DNA from: Halobacteriales archaeon SW_9_67_24
GTDB lineage: Archaea > Halobacteriota > Halobacteria > Halobacteriales > Halococcaceae
Assembly (NCBI GenBank): GCA_003022685.1
Contig: PXSV01000114.1
Coordinates: 1 to 14,232, forward strand
Direction: 5' to 3'
Length of the DNA: 14,232 nt
Below the pieces are notes generated by a model. The model worked only from the letters and a program-made list of their open reading frames with translations. It searched no databases and had not been told where the DNA came from. The translations under genes and the position numbers were made by a program. Below are positions 1-6,174 of this stretch, piece by piece; within the stretch, counting starts at the first letter, position 1, and the number at the start of each line of letters is the position of its first letter.

Positions 1-58
1 CCTCGATGGCGTCGTCCTCGAGATCCGCCGGGACGTCATAGGTGACGTATACTGACAT
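1..58 (-). CDS. rpl7ae: 50S ribosomal protein L7Ae (N-terminal fragment)
   Basis: The ATG is at 58-56 on the minus strand and the gene runs off the left edge, so only 19 codons are visible. They read MSVYVTYDVPADLEDDAIE, which matches the conserved haloarchaeal L7Ae start (M-x-V-Y-V-x-[FY]-D-V-P-A-D-L-E-D-D-A). L7Ae is a kink-turn-binding protein of the large ribosomal subunit, and in archaea it is also a subunit of box C/D and H/ACA ribonucleoproteins and of RNase P. Assignment rests on this short segment only, but the match is specific. The upstream region is long for a haloarchaeal gene and is described separately. Confidence 0.85.
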   Translation of the reverse strand, partial: MSVYVTYDVPADLEDDAIE

Positions 59-213
59 TGGTTGGTCCGTCCCGTGCGCGGGCTCTTCGTCCCCCGCCTG
101 CGCCGGAACGCACTATGATTCCGACTGGCCGCCGAACCGACGGCGGCCTGAGAGTCCTGTGAGGCTGGGAGCGTCATCAACCCCGCACGGGTTGTAGCGC
201 GGGGTAGCAGAGG
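59..213 (-). promoter_or_regulatory. Long structured leader upstream of rpl7ae
   Basis: If the TATA-like box at about 214-232 is used, transcription starts near 190-200 and leaves roughly 135 nt of leader, whereas most haloarchaeal mRNAs are leaderless. Read on the minus strand, the region has two clear stem-loops: CCCCGCGC/GTGCGGGG (204-181, 8 bp with one G-U, 8-nt loop) and GGCCGCCG/CGGCGGCC (148-127, 8 perfect pairs, 6-nt loop). A box-C-like UUGAUGA lies between them at 180-174. A longer imperfect stem can be drawn from about 108 to 65. Autoregulation of L7Ae through a kink-turn in its own leader is known in other archaea; that role here is inference, and no perfect kink-turn was found by eye. 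Confidence 0.4.
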
Positions 214-232
214 CCCGCATAAAAACGCTTTC
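214..232 (-). promoter_or_regulatory. Putative promoter of rpl7ae
   Basis: On the minus strand this reads GAAAGCGTTTTTATGCGGG. An AT-rich TATA-like core (TTTTTATG) is preceded by a purine-rich BRE-like stretch, and it stands out in GC-rich surroundings. It points toward rpl7ae. A weaker AT-rich stretch nearer the gene (about 111-121) is an alternative. Confidence 0.45.
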
Positions 233-291
233 AACCGCTTACGGCGTGCGAGCCGGGCGCATGGGGACGTTGACAGTCCGTCCCAAAGCTT

Positions 292-318
292 TTGTATCGT
301 CTCACTCGGACGATACAA
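292..318. promoter_or_regulatory. Perfect 10-bp inverted repeat over a core promoter (putative operator)
   Basis: TTGTATCGTC (292-301) and GACGATACAA (309-318) are exact reverse complements separated by 7 nt. The left arm overlaps the TATA-like TTTTGTATC (about 290-298), about 30 nt upstream of the ATG at 324, which is the spacing expected for a leaderless promoter. The right arm covers the expected transcription start. A dimeric repressor bound here would block TBP/TFB or RNA polymerase, so the inferred role is negative control of the 324 gene. The bound protein cannot be named from the sequence. Confidence 0.55.
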
Positions 319-323
319 TACCG

Positions 324-743
324 ATGGCAATACGAGTCGACGAAGCGCCGGAGTTTCCGTTCGACGTCAGTCCGCTCTGGCACAGTTTCTTCGTCGTTCT
401 CTGGGCTGTCTGGGCGGCGCTGACCGTCCACGAGTATGTCGGCGATGCGATCGGATTGCCGGCCTTTCTGCTTGCGCTGCTCTGCGGGGTGCTGTTCGGC
501 ATCGCGGTCTTCGGTTGGATCACGCGAACCGAGTATGGCGGGCGAGCAAGACGACTGTACCGCGACGCACCGCTAGGACAGCAGCTCGTGATCGCAGCGG
601 TGCTTTCCGTTCCGCCACTGACCCTCATGTACGGTCTGAGCACCATGGGAGTCTCCGCTGTTCTCGCACAGGTCGCCCTCGTCAGTGCTATTGTCGGCTA
701 CCAGCAATCGAAGTTCGCCTCGGCGTACGCCCGCCTCCAGTGA
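324..743 (+). CDS. Small hypothetical four-helix membrane protein
   Basis: This encodes 139 residues from the ATG at 324. That start is preferred over the in-frame ATG at 246 because it sits about 30 nt after a TATA-like box and the earlier start would add 26 residues through the promoter. The protein begins with a short acidic segment and then has about four hydrophobic spans (roughly residues 17-40, 46-69, 90-111 and 114-131). A basic loop (RTEYGGRARRLYRDAP) lies between spans 2 and 3. There are no catalytic motifs and I do not recognise the family. It is convergent with the next gene (27-bp gap). The inverted repeat over its promoter suggests it is specifically regulated. Confidence 0.75.
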   Translation: MAIRVDEAPEFPFDVSPLWHSFFVVLWAVWAALTVHEYVGDAIGLPAFLLALLCGVLFGIAVFGWITRTEYGGRARRLYRDAPLGQQLVIAAVLSVPPLTLMYGLSTMGVSAVLAQVALVSAIVGYQQSKFASAYARLQ

Positions 744-770
744 TCGCCACGCGGCAGCCGACGCCGAGCG

Positions 771-1118
771 CTACACGTTCCGGACTCCGAGTCCAACGAC
801 GACCGCACAGACTACGACCACGAGCAGCGTGACGCCAATGAGAACCGGCCAAAGGGTGTCGAGCAATGCGGGACCGCTCTCCCAAGCCACCTCCCCTGTT
901 CGATCGATCGCGGTTGAGGCGACGCTCACGATCGCGCCGCCGAACGCCGCTGCCACGATGAAAAACACCTGGAGCAACGCTCCGTATCGCTGCCACGCCG
1001 ATTCCTCGGATGATTCGTCCTCGTCGTCGGACCCACCGAACCGGCTCCGCAGTCGATCGAACGATGTCGTGGCGGAGCCGTCGCGGTCGTCCATCCTGCC
1101 GTCGCGGTCGTGACCCAT
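771..1118 (-). CDS. Small hypothetical two-helix membrane protein
   Basis: This encodes 115 residues from ATG 1118, or 107 from the in-frame ATG 1094. The later start fits a TATA-like box (AACTTATG on the minus strand, 1128-1121) about 30 nt upstream, so 1094 may be the true leaderless start. The N-terminus is charged and acidic (runs such as GSDDEDESSEES). It is followed by two hydrophobic spans separated by a short polar loop (DRTGEVAWESG), ending close to the C-terminus (VRNV). The predicted topology is a cytoplasmic charged tail with a helical hairpin in the membrane. I do not recognise a family. It is divergent from tmcA, and the AT-rich box between them is nearly palindromic, so it could serve both directions. 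Confidence 0.65.
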   Translation of the reverse strand: MGHDRDGRMDDRDGSATTSFDRLRSRFGGSDDEDESSEESAWQRYGALLQVFFIVAAAFGGAIVSVASTAIDRTGEVAWESGPALLDTLWPVLIGVTLLVVVVCAVVVGLGVRNV

Positions 1119-1248
1119 GGCATAAGTTCTATCGCTGATCGGGGTTCGGGAGGCTCGCCGAGTTGGAACCGACGTTCCCATGTCGCCCCATCCACGTGAT
1201 CGGGTATGATCGCCGACCTCGCGGCCCGCGAACGAGCGCCGGCTGCTC

Positions 1249-3360
1249 GTGCTCGCGGGCGAGCGGAAGGCGAGCCGCCAGGCGGCGGCCAGCGCGCTTG
1301 ACGGCGGGGGTATCCCCGTATCGGAGACGACAGTGATCGCAACGGAGGCTGCGGACGAAGCCGATCTCGGCGATTGCGAGCGCGTCACGCCGAAGCGCGC
1401 CGACGCACTTCTCGGAACAACTCGAACGGCGGTCGTGCTCGACTGTCACGACGAATGTCGACCGAACGCGCTCGGTCGCACCGTGGGAGCGGTCAACGGC
1501 GGCGGCCTCGTCGTGCTCTGCACGCCGCCGCTTGACGCGTGGCCCGCTCGCCGTGATGGCTTCGACGAGACGCTCGCCGTCCCGCCGTTCGATGTCGAGA
1601 CCGTCGGCGGCAGGTTCCGCGCCAGGCTCGTCGACACGCTCCGGGCACATCCCGGCATCGCCATCGTGAACGTCGATGCCGGCATCATCGAACGCGCCGG
1701 ACTCATCGCCGACGCCCTCCATGCCTTCGAGCGCCTGCGCGAGCGAGGCCACGCGCTCGTCGTCGAGGCCGACCGCGGCCGCGGGAAGTCGAGCGCCGCC
1801 GGTCTCGCCGCGGGCGCGCTGGCCGTTGAGGGGAAAGAGGTGCTCGTGACCGCGCCAGGCTACCGGAGCGCCGCCGCGGTGTTCGAGCGAGCGCGCGAAC
1901 TTCTCGAGACCCTCGGCGCGCTCGCCGGCACGGACCGCGACGAGAACCCCCACCGACTCGGTACGACAAACGGCGGACGGGTGCGGTTCGCGGAGCCGGC
2001 AGCCGCGGTCGAAGACGAGGATGGCGATGCGATCGCCGCGGCGGACGTCGCCATCGTCGACGAGGCCGCCGCGCTGCCAGTCGACCGGCTCGCGTCGTTC
2101 CTCGACGCCCCCTCGGTGGCGTTCGTCACGACCGTCCACGGCTACGAGGGAGCGGGTCGTGGGTTCGCGGTCCGGTTCCGGGACCGACTTGCCGAGAGCG
2201 CGTTCGACGTGACCGAGCAGCGACTGGACGACCCGATCAGATACGCTGCCGGCGATCCGATCGAGGTATGGCTCTTCCGGGCGCTCTTGCTCGACGCGCG
2301 CCCGCCCGTCGCGCCGCTGGTCGCCGACGCCACGCCCGAGACCGTCGCGTACGAACGCCTCTCGACCGATGAGTTGCTCGCCGACGAGGTGCGACTCCGG
2401 GAGGCGTTCGGGCTCCTCGTCGCGGCCCACTACCGGACGGAGCCGAACGACCTCGCGCGGCTGCTCGACGCGCCGAACGTCACCGTGCACGCGCTGTGTC
2501 ACGAGAGCCACGTCGTCTCGGTCGCGCTGCTCGCTCGCGAGGGTGGGCTTCCGGCCGATCGCCGGCGATCGGTGTACGAGGGTAATCGGATCGAGGGCCA
2601 CCTCCTGCCGGACGTGCTCACGAGCCAGTGCCGAGACCTCGAAGCGGGCGTCACGACCGGCCACCGCGTGCTCCGGATCGCCACCCATCCCACTGCGCGA
2701 TCCCGGGGACTCGGCTCACAACTCCTCGACGAGATCCGCACGGCGAGCGAAACCGAGGCGATCGATTGGCTCGGCGTCGGCTACGGCGCGACGCCCCAAC
2801 TCGTCCGGTTCTGGGACCGAAACGGCTTTTCGACCGTTCACCTCGCGATCACCCGCAACGACCGCAGCGGCGAGCACTCCGTGCTCATGCTCGCGCCGCT
2901 CTCGGGGCCTGGCCACGCCCTCCGCGACCGCCACGCCCGGTGGTTCGTCGAACGGATCGGCGGCCTGCTGACCGACGCGCTCGCCGCCCTCGATCCCGAC
3001 GTCGTCCGCGCCGTTCTCGATGCCAGCCCGGTTGCCGCCTCGATCGACCTTTCGGCCCACGAGTGGCGCACGATTGCGGCCGCAGCATATGGGGCGGGGC
3101 TCGCCGCTATCGATCCCGATTCGTTCCGCCGGCTCGCGCTCACCCACCTCACCGATCCCGAGAGCACTCGGCTCTCGGCCAGTGAGGAGCGCCTGGTCGT
3201 CGCCCGAATCCTCCAGGGCCGCCCGGTCGAGGAGGTCGCCGCCGAACTCGGCTACGTCTCGACCCGCGAGTGTCTGCGTGCGCTCGGCGACGCCTACCGG
3301 CCGCTGGTCGATCGGTACGGCAACGACGCGGCCCACGAGGAGCGCGATCGCTACGACTGA
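1249..3360 (+). CDS. tmcA: tRNA(Met) cytidine acetyltransferase TmcA (5' end frameshifted)
   Basis: TmcA uses acetyl-CoA and ATP to form N4-acetylcytidine in RNA, classically at the wobble position of elongator tRNA-Met. Domains, numbered from GTG 1249: an N-terminal DUF1726-like region; an RNA-helicase-type ATPase with Walker A DRGRGKS (175-181) and Walker B IVDEAAALP (269-277); a GNAT domain with VLRIATHPTARSRGLG (474-489) as acetyl-CoA loop; and a C-terminal helical tRNA-binding region. The length of 703 is near the family norm. The start is abnormal. The conserved strand NERRLLVLAGER begins in frame just upstream of 1249 (from 1231), but that frame meets TGA at 1207. ATG 1206 (MIADLAA) is one nucleotide out of frame. 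One extra C in GGCCCGCG (1223-1230) would explain this. The GTG 1249 start is therefore formal, and the true start is probably 1206. Confidence 0.9.
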   Translation: MLAGERKASRQAAASALDGGGIPVSETTVIATEAADEADLGDCERVTPKRADALLGTTRTAVVLDCHDECRPNALGRTVGAVNGGGLVVLCTPPLDAWPARRDGFDETLAVPPFDVETVGGRFRARLVDTLRAHPGIAIVNVDAGIIERAGLIADALHAFERLRERGHALVVEADRGRGKSSAAGLAAGALAVEGKEVLVTAPGYRSAAAVFERARELLETLGALAGTDRDENPHRLGTTNGGRVRFAEPAAAVEDEDGDAIAAADVAIVDEAAALPVDRLASFLDAPSVAFVTTVHGYEGAGRGFAVRFRDRLAESAFDVTEQRLDDPIRYAAGDPIEVWLFRALLLDARPPVAPLVADATPETVAYERLSTDELLADEVRLREAFGLLVAAHYRTEPNDLARLLDAPNVTVHALCHESHVVSVALLAREGGLPADRRRSVYEGNRIEGHLLPDVLTSQCRDLEAGVTTGHRVLRIATHPTARSRGLGSQLLDEIRTASETEAIDWLGVGYGATPQLVRFWDRNGFSTVHLAITRNDRSGEHSVLMLAPLSGPGHALRDRHARWFVERIGGLLTDALAALDPDVVRAVLDASPVAASIDLSAHEWRTIAAAAYGAGLAAIDPDSFRRLALTHLTDPESTRLSASEERLVVARILQGRPVEEVAAELGYVSTRECLRALGDAYRPLVDRYGNDAAHEERDRYD

Positions 3361-3392
3361 TTCACCGGCTCGTCGGTCCCTCGGAATGACGG

Positions 3393-3758
3393 TTACCCGA
3401 GAACGATCCCCACTGCGAGCCACGCGACGCCGATCGCCGCCAGCGAGCCAACGAGGTTCACCGCGGCGTTCGCAGCCGCCGCGGCCGACTCACCTTGTTC
3501 CACGAGTCGAACCGTCTCGAACGAGAACGACGAAAAGGTGGTGAACGATCCACACGCGCCGGTTCCAAGGAGCAAGACGATCTCCTCGCCCGCACTGGCG
3601 AACGTGACGAGACCGAGCACGAAGCTTCCGAGGACGTTGACCGCGAGCGTTCCGAGCGGGTAGGTCTCGCTCTCGATGTGCGCGTTCACGACGGCCCGAC
3701 AGAGTGCGCCGATCGCGCCGCCCGTCCCGACGAGATATGCCGGGTCGAGCGGGATCAC
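3393..3758 (-). CDS. crcB: CrcB/Fluc fluoride channel, downstream paralog
   Basis: This encodes 121 residues, the normal Fluc length, starting from GTG 3758, which overlaps the stop of the upstream paralog as GTGA (3758-3755). Visible family signatures are GTGGAIGALCR in helix 1 (the GGxxGAxxR motif), PLGTLAVNVLGSFVLG in helix 2, the central GACGSFTTFSSFSFE segment containing the pore phenylalanines and the Na+-binding break, and a fourth helix to the C-terminus. Fluc channels export fluoride passively as dual-topology dimers. In organisms with two adjacent genes the two products pair as a heterodimer, which is the likely arrangement here. Codons about 23-48 are nearly identical in DNA to the paralog, although the remainder has diverged strongly. 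Confidence 0.88.
   Translation of the reverse strand: MIPLDPAYLVGTGGAIGALCRAVVNAHIESETYPLGTLAVNVLGSFVLGLVTFASAGEEIVLLLGTGACGSFTTFSSFSFETVRLVEQGESAAAAANAAVNLVGSLAAIGVAWLAVGIVLG
3613..3690. repeat. 78-bp direct repeat, copy A (within downstream crcB)
   Basis: This copy pairs with 3993-4070 at a 380-bp offset. Only three mismatches occur in 78 bp, and 3645-3690 is identical over 46 bp. It encodes the helix-2 region of both CrcB paralogs. DNA outside it has diverged, so a local gene-conversion tract or recombination joint fits better than recent duplication of whole genes. Confidence 0.85.
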
Positions 3759-4069
3759 TCGCCTGGCCTCCCGTCGACGCGCGTGGCGAGGCTGCGGCCC
3801 GCGAGCACTCCGGCGAGCCCGAGGCAGTAGGTGGCGAGCACGTTCGCCACGATCCACGCCGGCCGACGAAGCACGGCGGTCTGCAGCGCGAACGTGCTGT
3901 ACGTCGTCAGCGACGAGAGAAAGCCGGTGGCGACGACGACCCTCGTCCGCTCGGCGAGCACGCCGGTATGGATCGCCTCGTAGAGCACGAACCCGAGCAC
4001 GAAGCTCCCGAGAACGTTGACCGTGAGCGTTCCGAGCGGGTAGGTCTCGCTCTCGATGTGCGCGTTCAC
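3755..4069 (-). CDS. crcB: CrcB/Fluc fluoride channel, upstream paralog lacking helix 1
   Basis: The only usable in-frame start before the neighbouring gene is GTG 4069, giving 104 residues that begin at VNAHIESETYPLGTLTVNVLG. This corresponds to residue 23 of the paralog, so the first transmembrane helix with the GGxxGAxxR motif is absent. Helices 2-4 look normal, including the central GFLSSLTTYSTFALQ segment with the pore-lining aromatic. A TATA-like GGATATACC (4136-4128) lies about 30 nt upstream of an out-of-frame ATG at 4100. The original leaderless start may therefore be 4100, with sequence lost between it and 4069. As written, the product is probably non-functional or the sequence is wrong here. 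The gene is translationally coupled to the downstream paralog through a 4-nt overlap. Confidence 0.75.
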   Translation of the reverse strand: MNAHIESETYPLGTLTVNVLGSFVLGFVLYEAIHTGVLAERTRVVVATGFLSSLTTYSTFALQTAVLRRPAWIVANVLATYCLGLAGVLAGRSLATRVDGRPGE

Positions 4070-4070
4070 G
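3993..4070. repeat. 78-bp direct repeat, copy B (5' end of upstream crcB)
   Basis: This is the partner of 3613-3690. Its end at 4070 coincides with the point where the upstream CrcB loses all similarity to the family (missing helix 1). This links the repeat boundary to the lesion. Confidence 0.85.
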
Positions 4071-4127
4071 GCGACCGCGGTTGGGGCAGGCGGACTCCAT
4101 CGCCCGAGAGCCCCGCTTCGGAGCCAC

Positions 4128-4136
4128 GGTATATCC
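4128..4136 (-). promoter_or_regulatory. TATA-like box upstream of the crcB pair
   Basis: The minus strand reads GGATATACC in an otherwise GC-rich stretch. Its centre is about 32 nt upstream of the ATG at 4100, matching the leaderless spacing seen at other genes here. The motif is almost symmetric, so use by the divergent DUF456 gene (ATG 4202) with a leader cannot be excluded. Confidence 0.4.
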
Positions 4137-4201
4137 GCGCTGCGGAATCGTCCGCCGCACTCGATCGGTGCGCCTAACCCACACGGCCGTCCACGCCCTG
4201 C

Positions 4202-4684
4202 ATGGTCGAACCACTCGCGATCGTCGCGCTCGGTCTCCTCGTCGTCGGCATCGTCGGCAGCGTCGTCCCGCTGCTCCCCGGACCGCTGGTGTCGCTCGCC
4301 GGCGTGTTGCTCTACTGGTGGCAGTCGGGCTACGCCGAGCCCGGGTCCTTCCTGCTCGTCGCGCTCGTGATCGTGGGCCTCGTCGCGGTGGTTGCCGAGT
4401 ACTTCGCCGGGGCGGTCTCGGCCCGTGCCGGCGGCGCGTCGACGGTCGCGACCCTCCTCGCGGCGATCGTCGGCGTCGTCCTCTTTTTCGTCGCCGGCCC
4501 GATCGGTATCGTCCTCGGCGTCGGGGGGACGGTGTTCACCGTCGAGTTCTACCGCCATCAAGACCCCGAGCAGAGCCTCCGAACCGCGATCTACGCCGCT
4601 GTCGGGATGCTCGCCTCGACGGTGGTCCAGGCGCTCCTGACCGTGACGATGCTGGTGGCGATGTTGCTCGTCCACTTCTTCTAA
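4202..4684 (+). CDS. DUF456 family membrane protein
   Basis: This encodes 160 residues and is almost entirely hydrophobic. It has an N-terminal VPLLPGPLVSLAGVLLYWW segment (about residues 22-40) and a glycine-rich membrane-re-entering middle (VVAEYFAGAVSARAGGAS, about 63-80). A second glycine-rich span follows (GPIGIVLGVGGTVFTVEFYRH, about 99-119), with a last helix to the C-terminus. This layout of a PGP motif, glycine-zipper-like repeats and 4-5 spans fits the DUF456 family, whose function is not established. The ATG at 4202 gives a family-like N-terminus (MVEPLAIVALGLLVVG). It is divergent from the crcB pair and followed 54 nt later by a small gene on the same strand. Confidence 0.8.
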   Translation: MVEPLAIVALGLLVVGIVGSVVPLLPGPLVSLAGVLLYWWQSGYAEPGSFLLVALVIVGLVAVVAEYFAGAVSARAGGASTVATLLAAIVGVVLFFVAGPIGIVLGVGGTVFTVEFYRHQDPEQSLRTAIYAAVGMLASTVVQALLTVTMLVAMLLVHFF

Positions 4685-4738
4685 GTCGACCGGCGGACGC
4701 GGCACAACGGTTGTAACGACGCGCCACCAACGCCACCC

Positions 4739-4903
4739 ATGGCGACGTGCGCCGAAGCGGAGTGCGAGGAGCCAGCAGCGGTGCGGCTCCACGTCCCGTG
4801 GGACGCGAACCGCGAGGTCTGCACGGCCCACGCTCGCGTTCTCGTCCAGGAGGAGGGCATTGTCGCGGAACCGCTGGAGGGTGCAGCCGAGGAGTGGCGC
4901 TGA
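4739..4903 (+). CDS. 54-residue Cys-containing small protein (possible zinc-binding)
   Basis: This short ORF runs from ATG 4739 to TGA 4901-4903. The product is acidic and has Cys4, Cys9, Cys28 and His31 (C-x4-C, then C-x2-H 18 residues later), with VRLHVPW between the two halves and TAHARVL after them. The four residues are positioned to bind one zinc ion, as in the many small zinc-finger-like proteins of haloarchaea, and in-frame codon use (mostly G/C in third positions) supports coding. A TATA-like TTGTAACG (about 4711-4718) lies about 25 nt upstream of the ATG, compatible with a leaderless message. The function is unknown, and metal binding is inference from residue spacing only. Confidence 0.7.
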   Translation: MATCAEAECEEPAAVRLHVPWDANREVCTAHARVLVQEEGIVAEPLEGAAEEWR

Positions 4904-4936
4904 CGACCCTTTCTCTCGACCGGCTCGAACAGCCGG

Positions 4937-5680
4937 CTACGGTTCGAGCGCCACCATCACCTCGTCGATGTACTCGTCGCCGATCTTGTAGTGGTCCTCG
5001 CGGGTCCCCTCGACCTCGCCGCCGTGGGCTTCGAGAAACGCGATCGCGTCTTCGTTGGTCGAAGGAATCGAGTTGTAGACCCTCTCGTAGGCGTTCTCCT
5101 CCGCCCAGGCGAGGCCCCGATCGAGGAGGCGGCCGCCGATCCCGTGGCCCTGGTACTCCTCCAGCACCCCGAGGGTGAGCTCGGCGGTGTGAGAGAGCTT
5201 TTCGAGTTCGGGCGCGTCGAGGTGGATCCACCCCACCACCTCGTCGCCCACGGTGGCGACGAAGAACATCCGCGAGCGGACCGCGTTCTCCCGCACGAGC
5301 GCCTCCTCGTGGTCGACGACGTCCGCGACGCTCTCGGCGACGGTGTAGGTCTTCTCGCCGGCGACCTGGCGGATCACGCCCACAAGTCCCGATCGGTCGG
5401 TCTCGATCGCGGGCCGGATGGTGTACTCCACGCCCTCCCGTTCGAACGTCTCCTCGTCGGCCGCGTCGCTGCCCTCGAACGCCGCCTCGACCATCCCGGC
5501 GGACTCGTGGACCAGCCCGTCGCGTTTCAGGATGGCGAGGTGGTGTCTGAACCCGCTCGGATCGAGCCCGAGCGCGTCCCGGACCTCGGTGGCGGCGACC
5601 GGATCGTCGGCGTCCTCGACGTGCTGGTAGATGCTCTTTCGGTCCTCGTGGGTGAACTCGAACGCCTCCGATACCTGCAT
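4937..5680 (-). CDS. HTH-GNAT fusion: DNA-binding N-acetyltransferase
   Basis: This encodes 247 residues from ATG 5680. That start is preferred over one 15 nt earlier because a TATA-like TTAAGTA is centred 26 nt upstream. Residues about 5-75 form an ArsR/winged-helix-like domain (FEFTHEDRKSIYQHV, then AATEVRDALGLDPSGFRHHLAILKRDGLV, a helix-turn-helix with recognition helix). Residues about 88-245 form a GNAT fold, with acetyl-CoA loop LGVLEEYQGHGIGGRLLDRG (Q-x-x-G-x-G) and the C-terminal AIAFLEAHGG strand-helix typical of the family. GNAT domains transfer acetyl groups to amines on proteins or small molecules. The fusion suggests DNA-targeted acetylation or a sensor-regulator; the substrate cannot be deduced. 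It lies downstream of the fix block but has its own promoter. Confidence 0.85.
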   Translation of the reverse strand: MQVSEAFEFTHEDRKSIYQHVEDADDPVAATEVRDALGLDPSGFRHHLAILKRDGLVHESAGMVEAAFEGSDAADEETFEREGVEYTIRPAIETDRSGLVGVIRQVAGEKTYTVAESVADVVDHEEALVRENAVRSRMFFVATVGDEVVGWIHLDAPELEKLSHTAELTLGVLEEYQGHGIGGRLLDRGLAWAEENAYERVYNSIPSTNEDAIAFLEAHGGEVEGTREDHYKIGDEYIDEVMVALEP

Positions 5681-5701
5681 GATGAGTGATACCACGGTAC
5701 G

Positions 5702-5714
5702 CTACTTAACGATT
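5702..5714 (-). promoter_or_regulatory. Leaderless promoter of the HTH-GNAT gene
   Basis: The minus strand reads AAATCGTTAAGTAG. The TATA-like TTAAGTA is centred near 5706, 26 nt before the ATG at 5680, as expected for a leaderless haloarchaeal transcript. The box overlaps the last codons of the upstream gene. Confidence 0.6.
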
Positions 5715-6131
5715 TGTGTCGGTTTTCGACCGGGTGATGTCGCCCGGTTCGACGACTGACTGTCCTCGGCGCGCCGGCACCTGGGTCAGTAGTTGCGCCG
5801 TATCCCGAATGTTGTCGGTGTCGACCAGCAGCTCGGCTGCCCGCCGGACCGTCACGTCGGGCTCCATCTCGACCCCATAACACCGGGCGTACAGCGAGAG
5901 CCACGCGTTCGTCGCCCGGTGGAAGCGTTCGAGCTCCGCGGCCGAAAAGGCCACGTCCCACTCGGCAGTTCTGGCTTCGAGATACAGCGCCACGAGCGGA
6001 CCGAAACCCTCCCGGAGAAACGCCATCGCGCGCTCCTCGTCCGGCGGGTCCGATGGGGGATCGAACTCCCGACGGTCGCGTTCGGCCTGCTCTGCGAACC
6101 ACGCGATCCGGTCAGCGTAGCCCGACGTCAT
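5706..6131 (-). CDS. Hypothetical acidic helical protein downstream of fixC
   Basis: This encodes 141 residues with no signal peptide or membrane span. The body is rich in helices (GYADRIAWFAEQAERDRREF, DEERAMAFLREGFGPLVALYLEART, ELERFHRATNAWLSLYARCYGVEM), and the C-terminal tail is more basic and probably flexible. I do not recognise a family and see no catalytic motif. It starts 43 nt after the fixC stop on the same strand, so co-transcription with the fix genes is likely, which would make it a candidate accessory factor of the electron-transfer system. That link is positional only. Its 3' end overlaps the promoter of the following GNAT gene. Confidence 0.7.
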   Translation of the reverse strand: MTSGYADRIAWFAEQAERDRREFDPPSDPPDEERAMAFLREGFGPLVALYLEARTAEWDVAFSAAELERFHRATNAWLSLYARCYGVEMEPDVTVRRAAELLVDTDNIRDTAQLLTQVPARRGQSVVEPGDITRSKTDTNR

Positions 6132-6174
6132 CGGCGGTGGATGGCAGCCCGCGCCAGCCCCGAACGCCGATCCA

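Noticed and set aside
127..204. tRNA or box C/D small RNA in the rpl7ae leader
   Set aside because: No cloverleaf with T-loop GTTCRA and acceptor pairing could be drawn, and no box D (CUGA) follows the box-C-like UGAUGA on the same strand.
1129..2688. 519-residue minus-strand open frame opposite tmcA
   Set aside because: It is an arginine/glutamate-rich shadow of the GC-rich tmcA coding strand with no recognisable domain; TmcA motifs on the plus strand are unambiguous.
3361..3392. Terminator between tmcA and the crcB pair
   Set aside because: The short convergent gap has no T-run or convincing hairpin.
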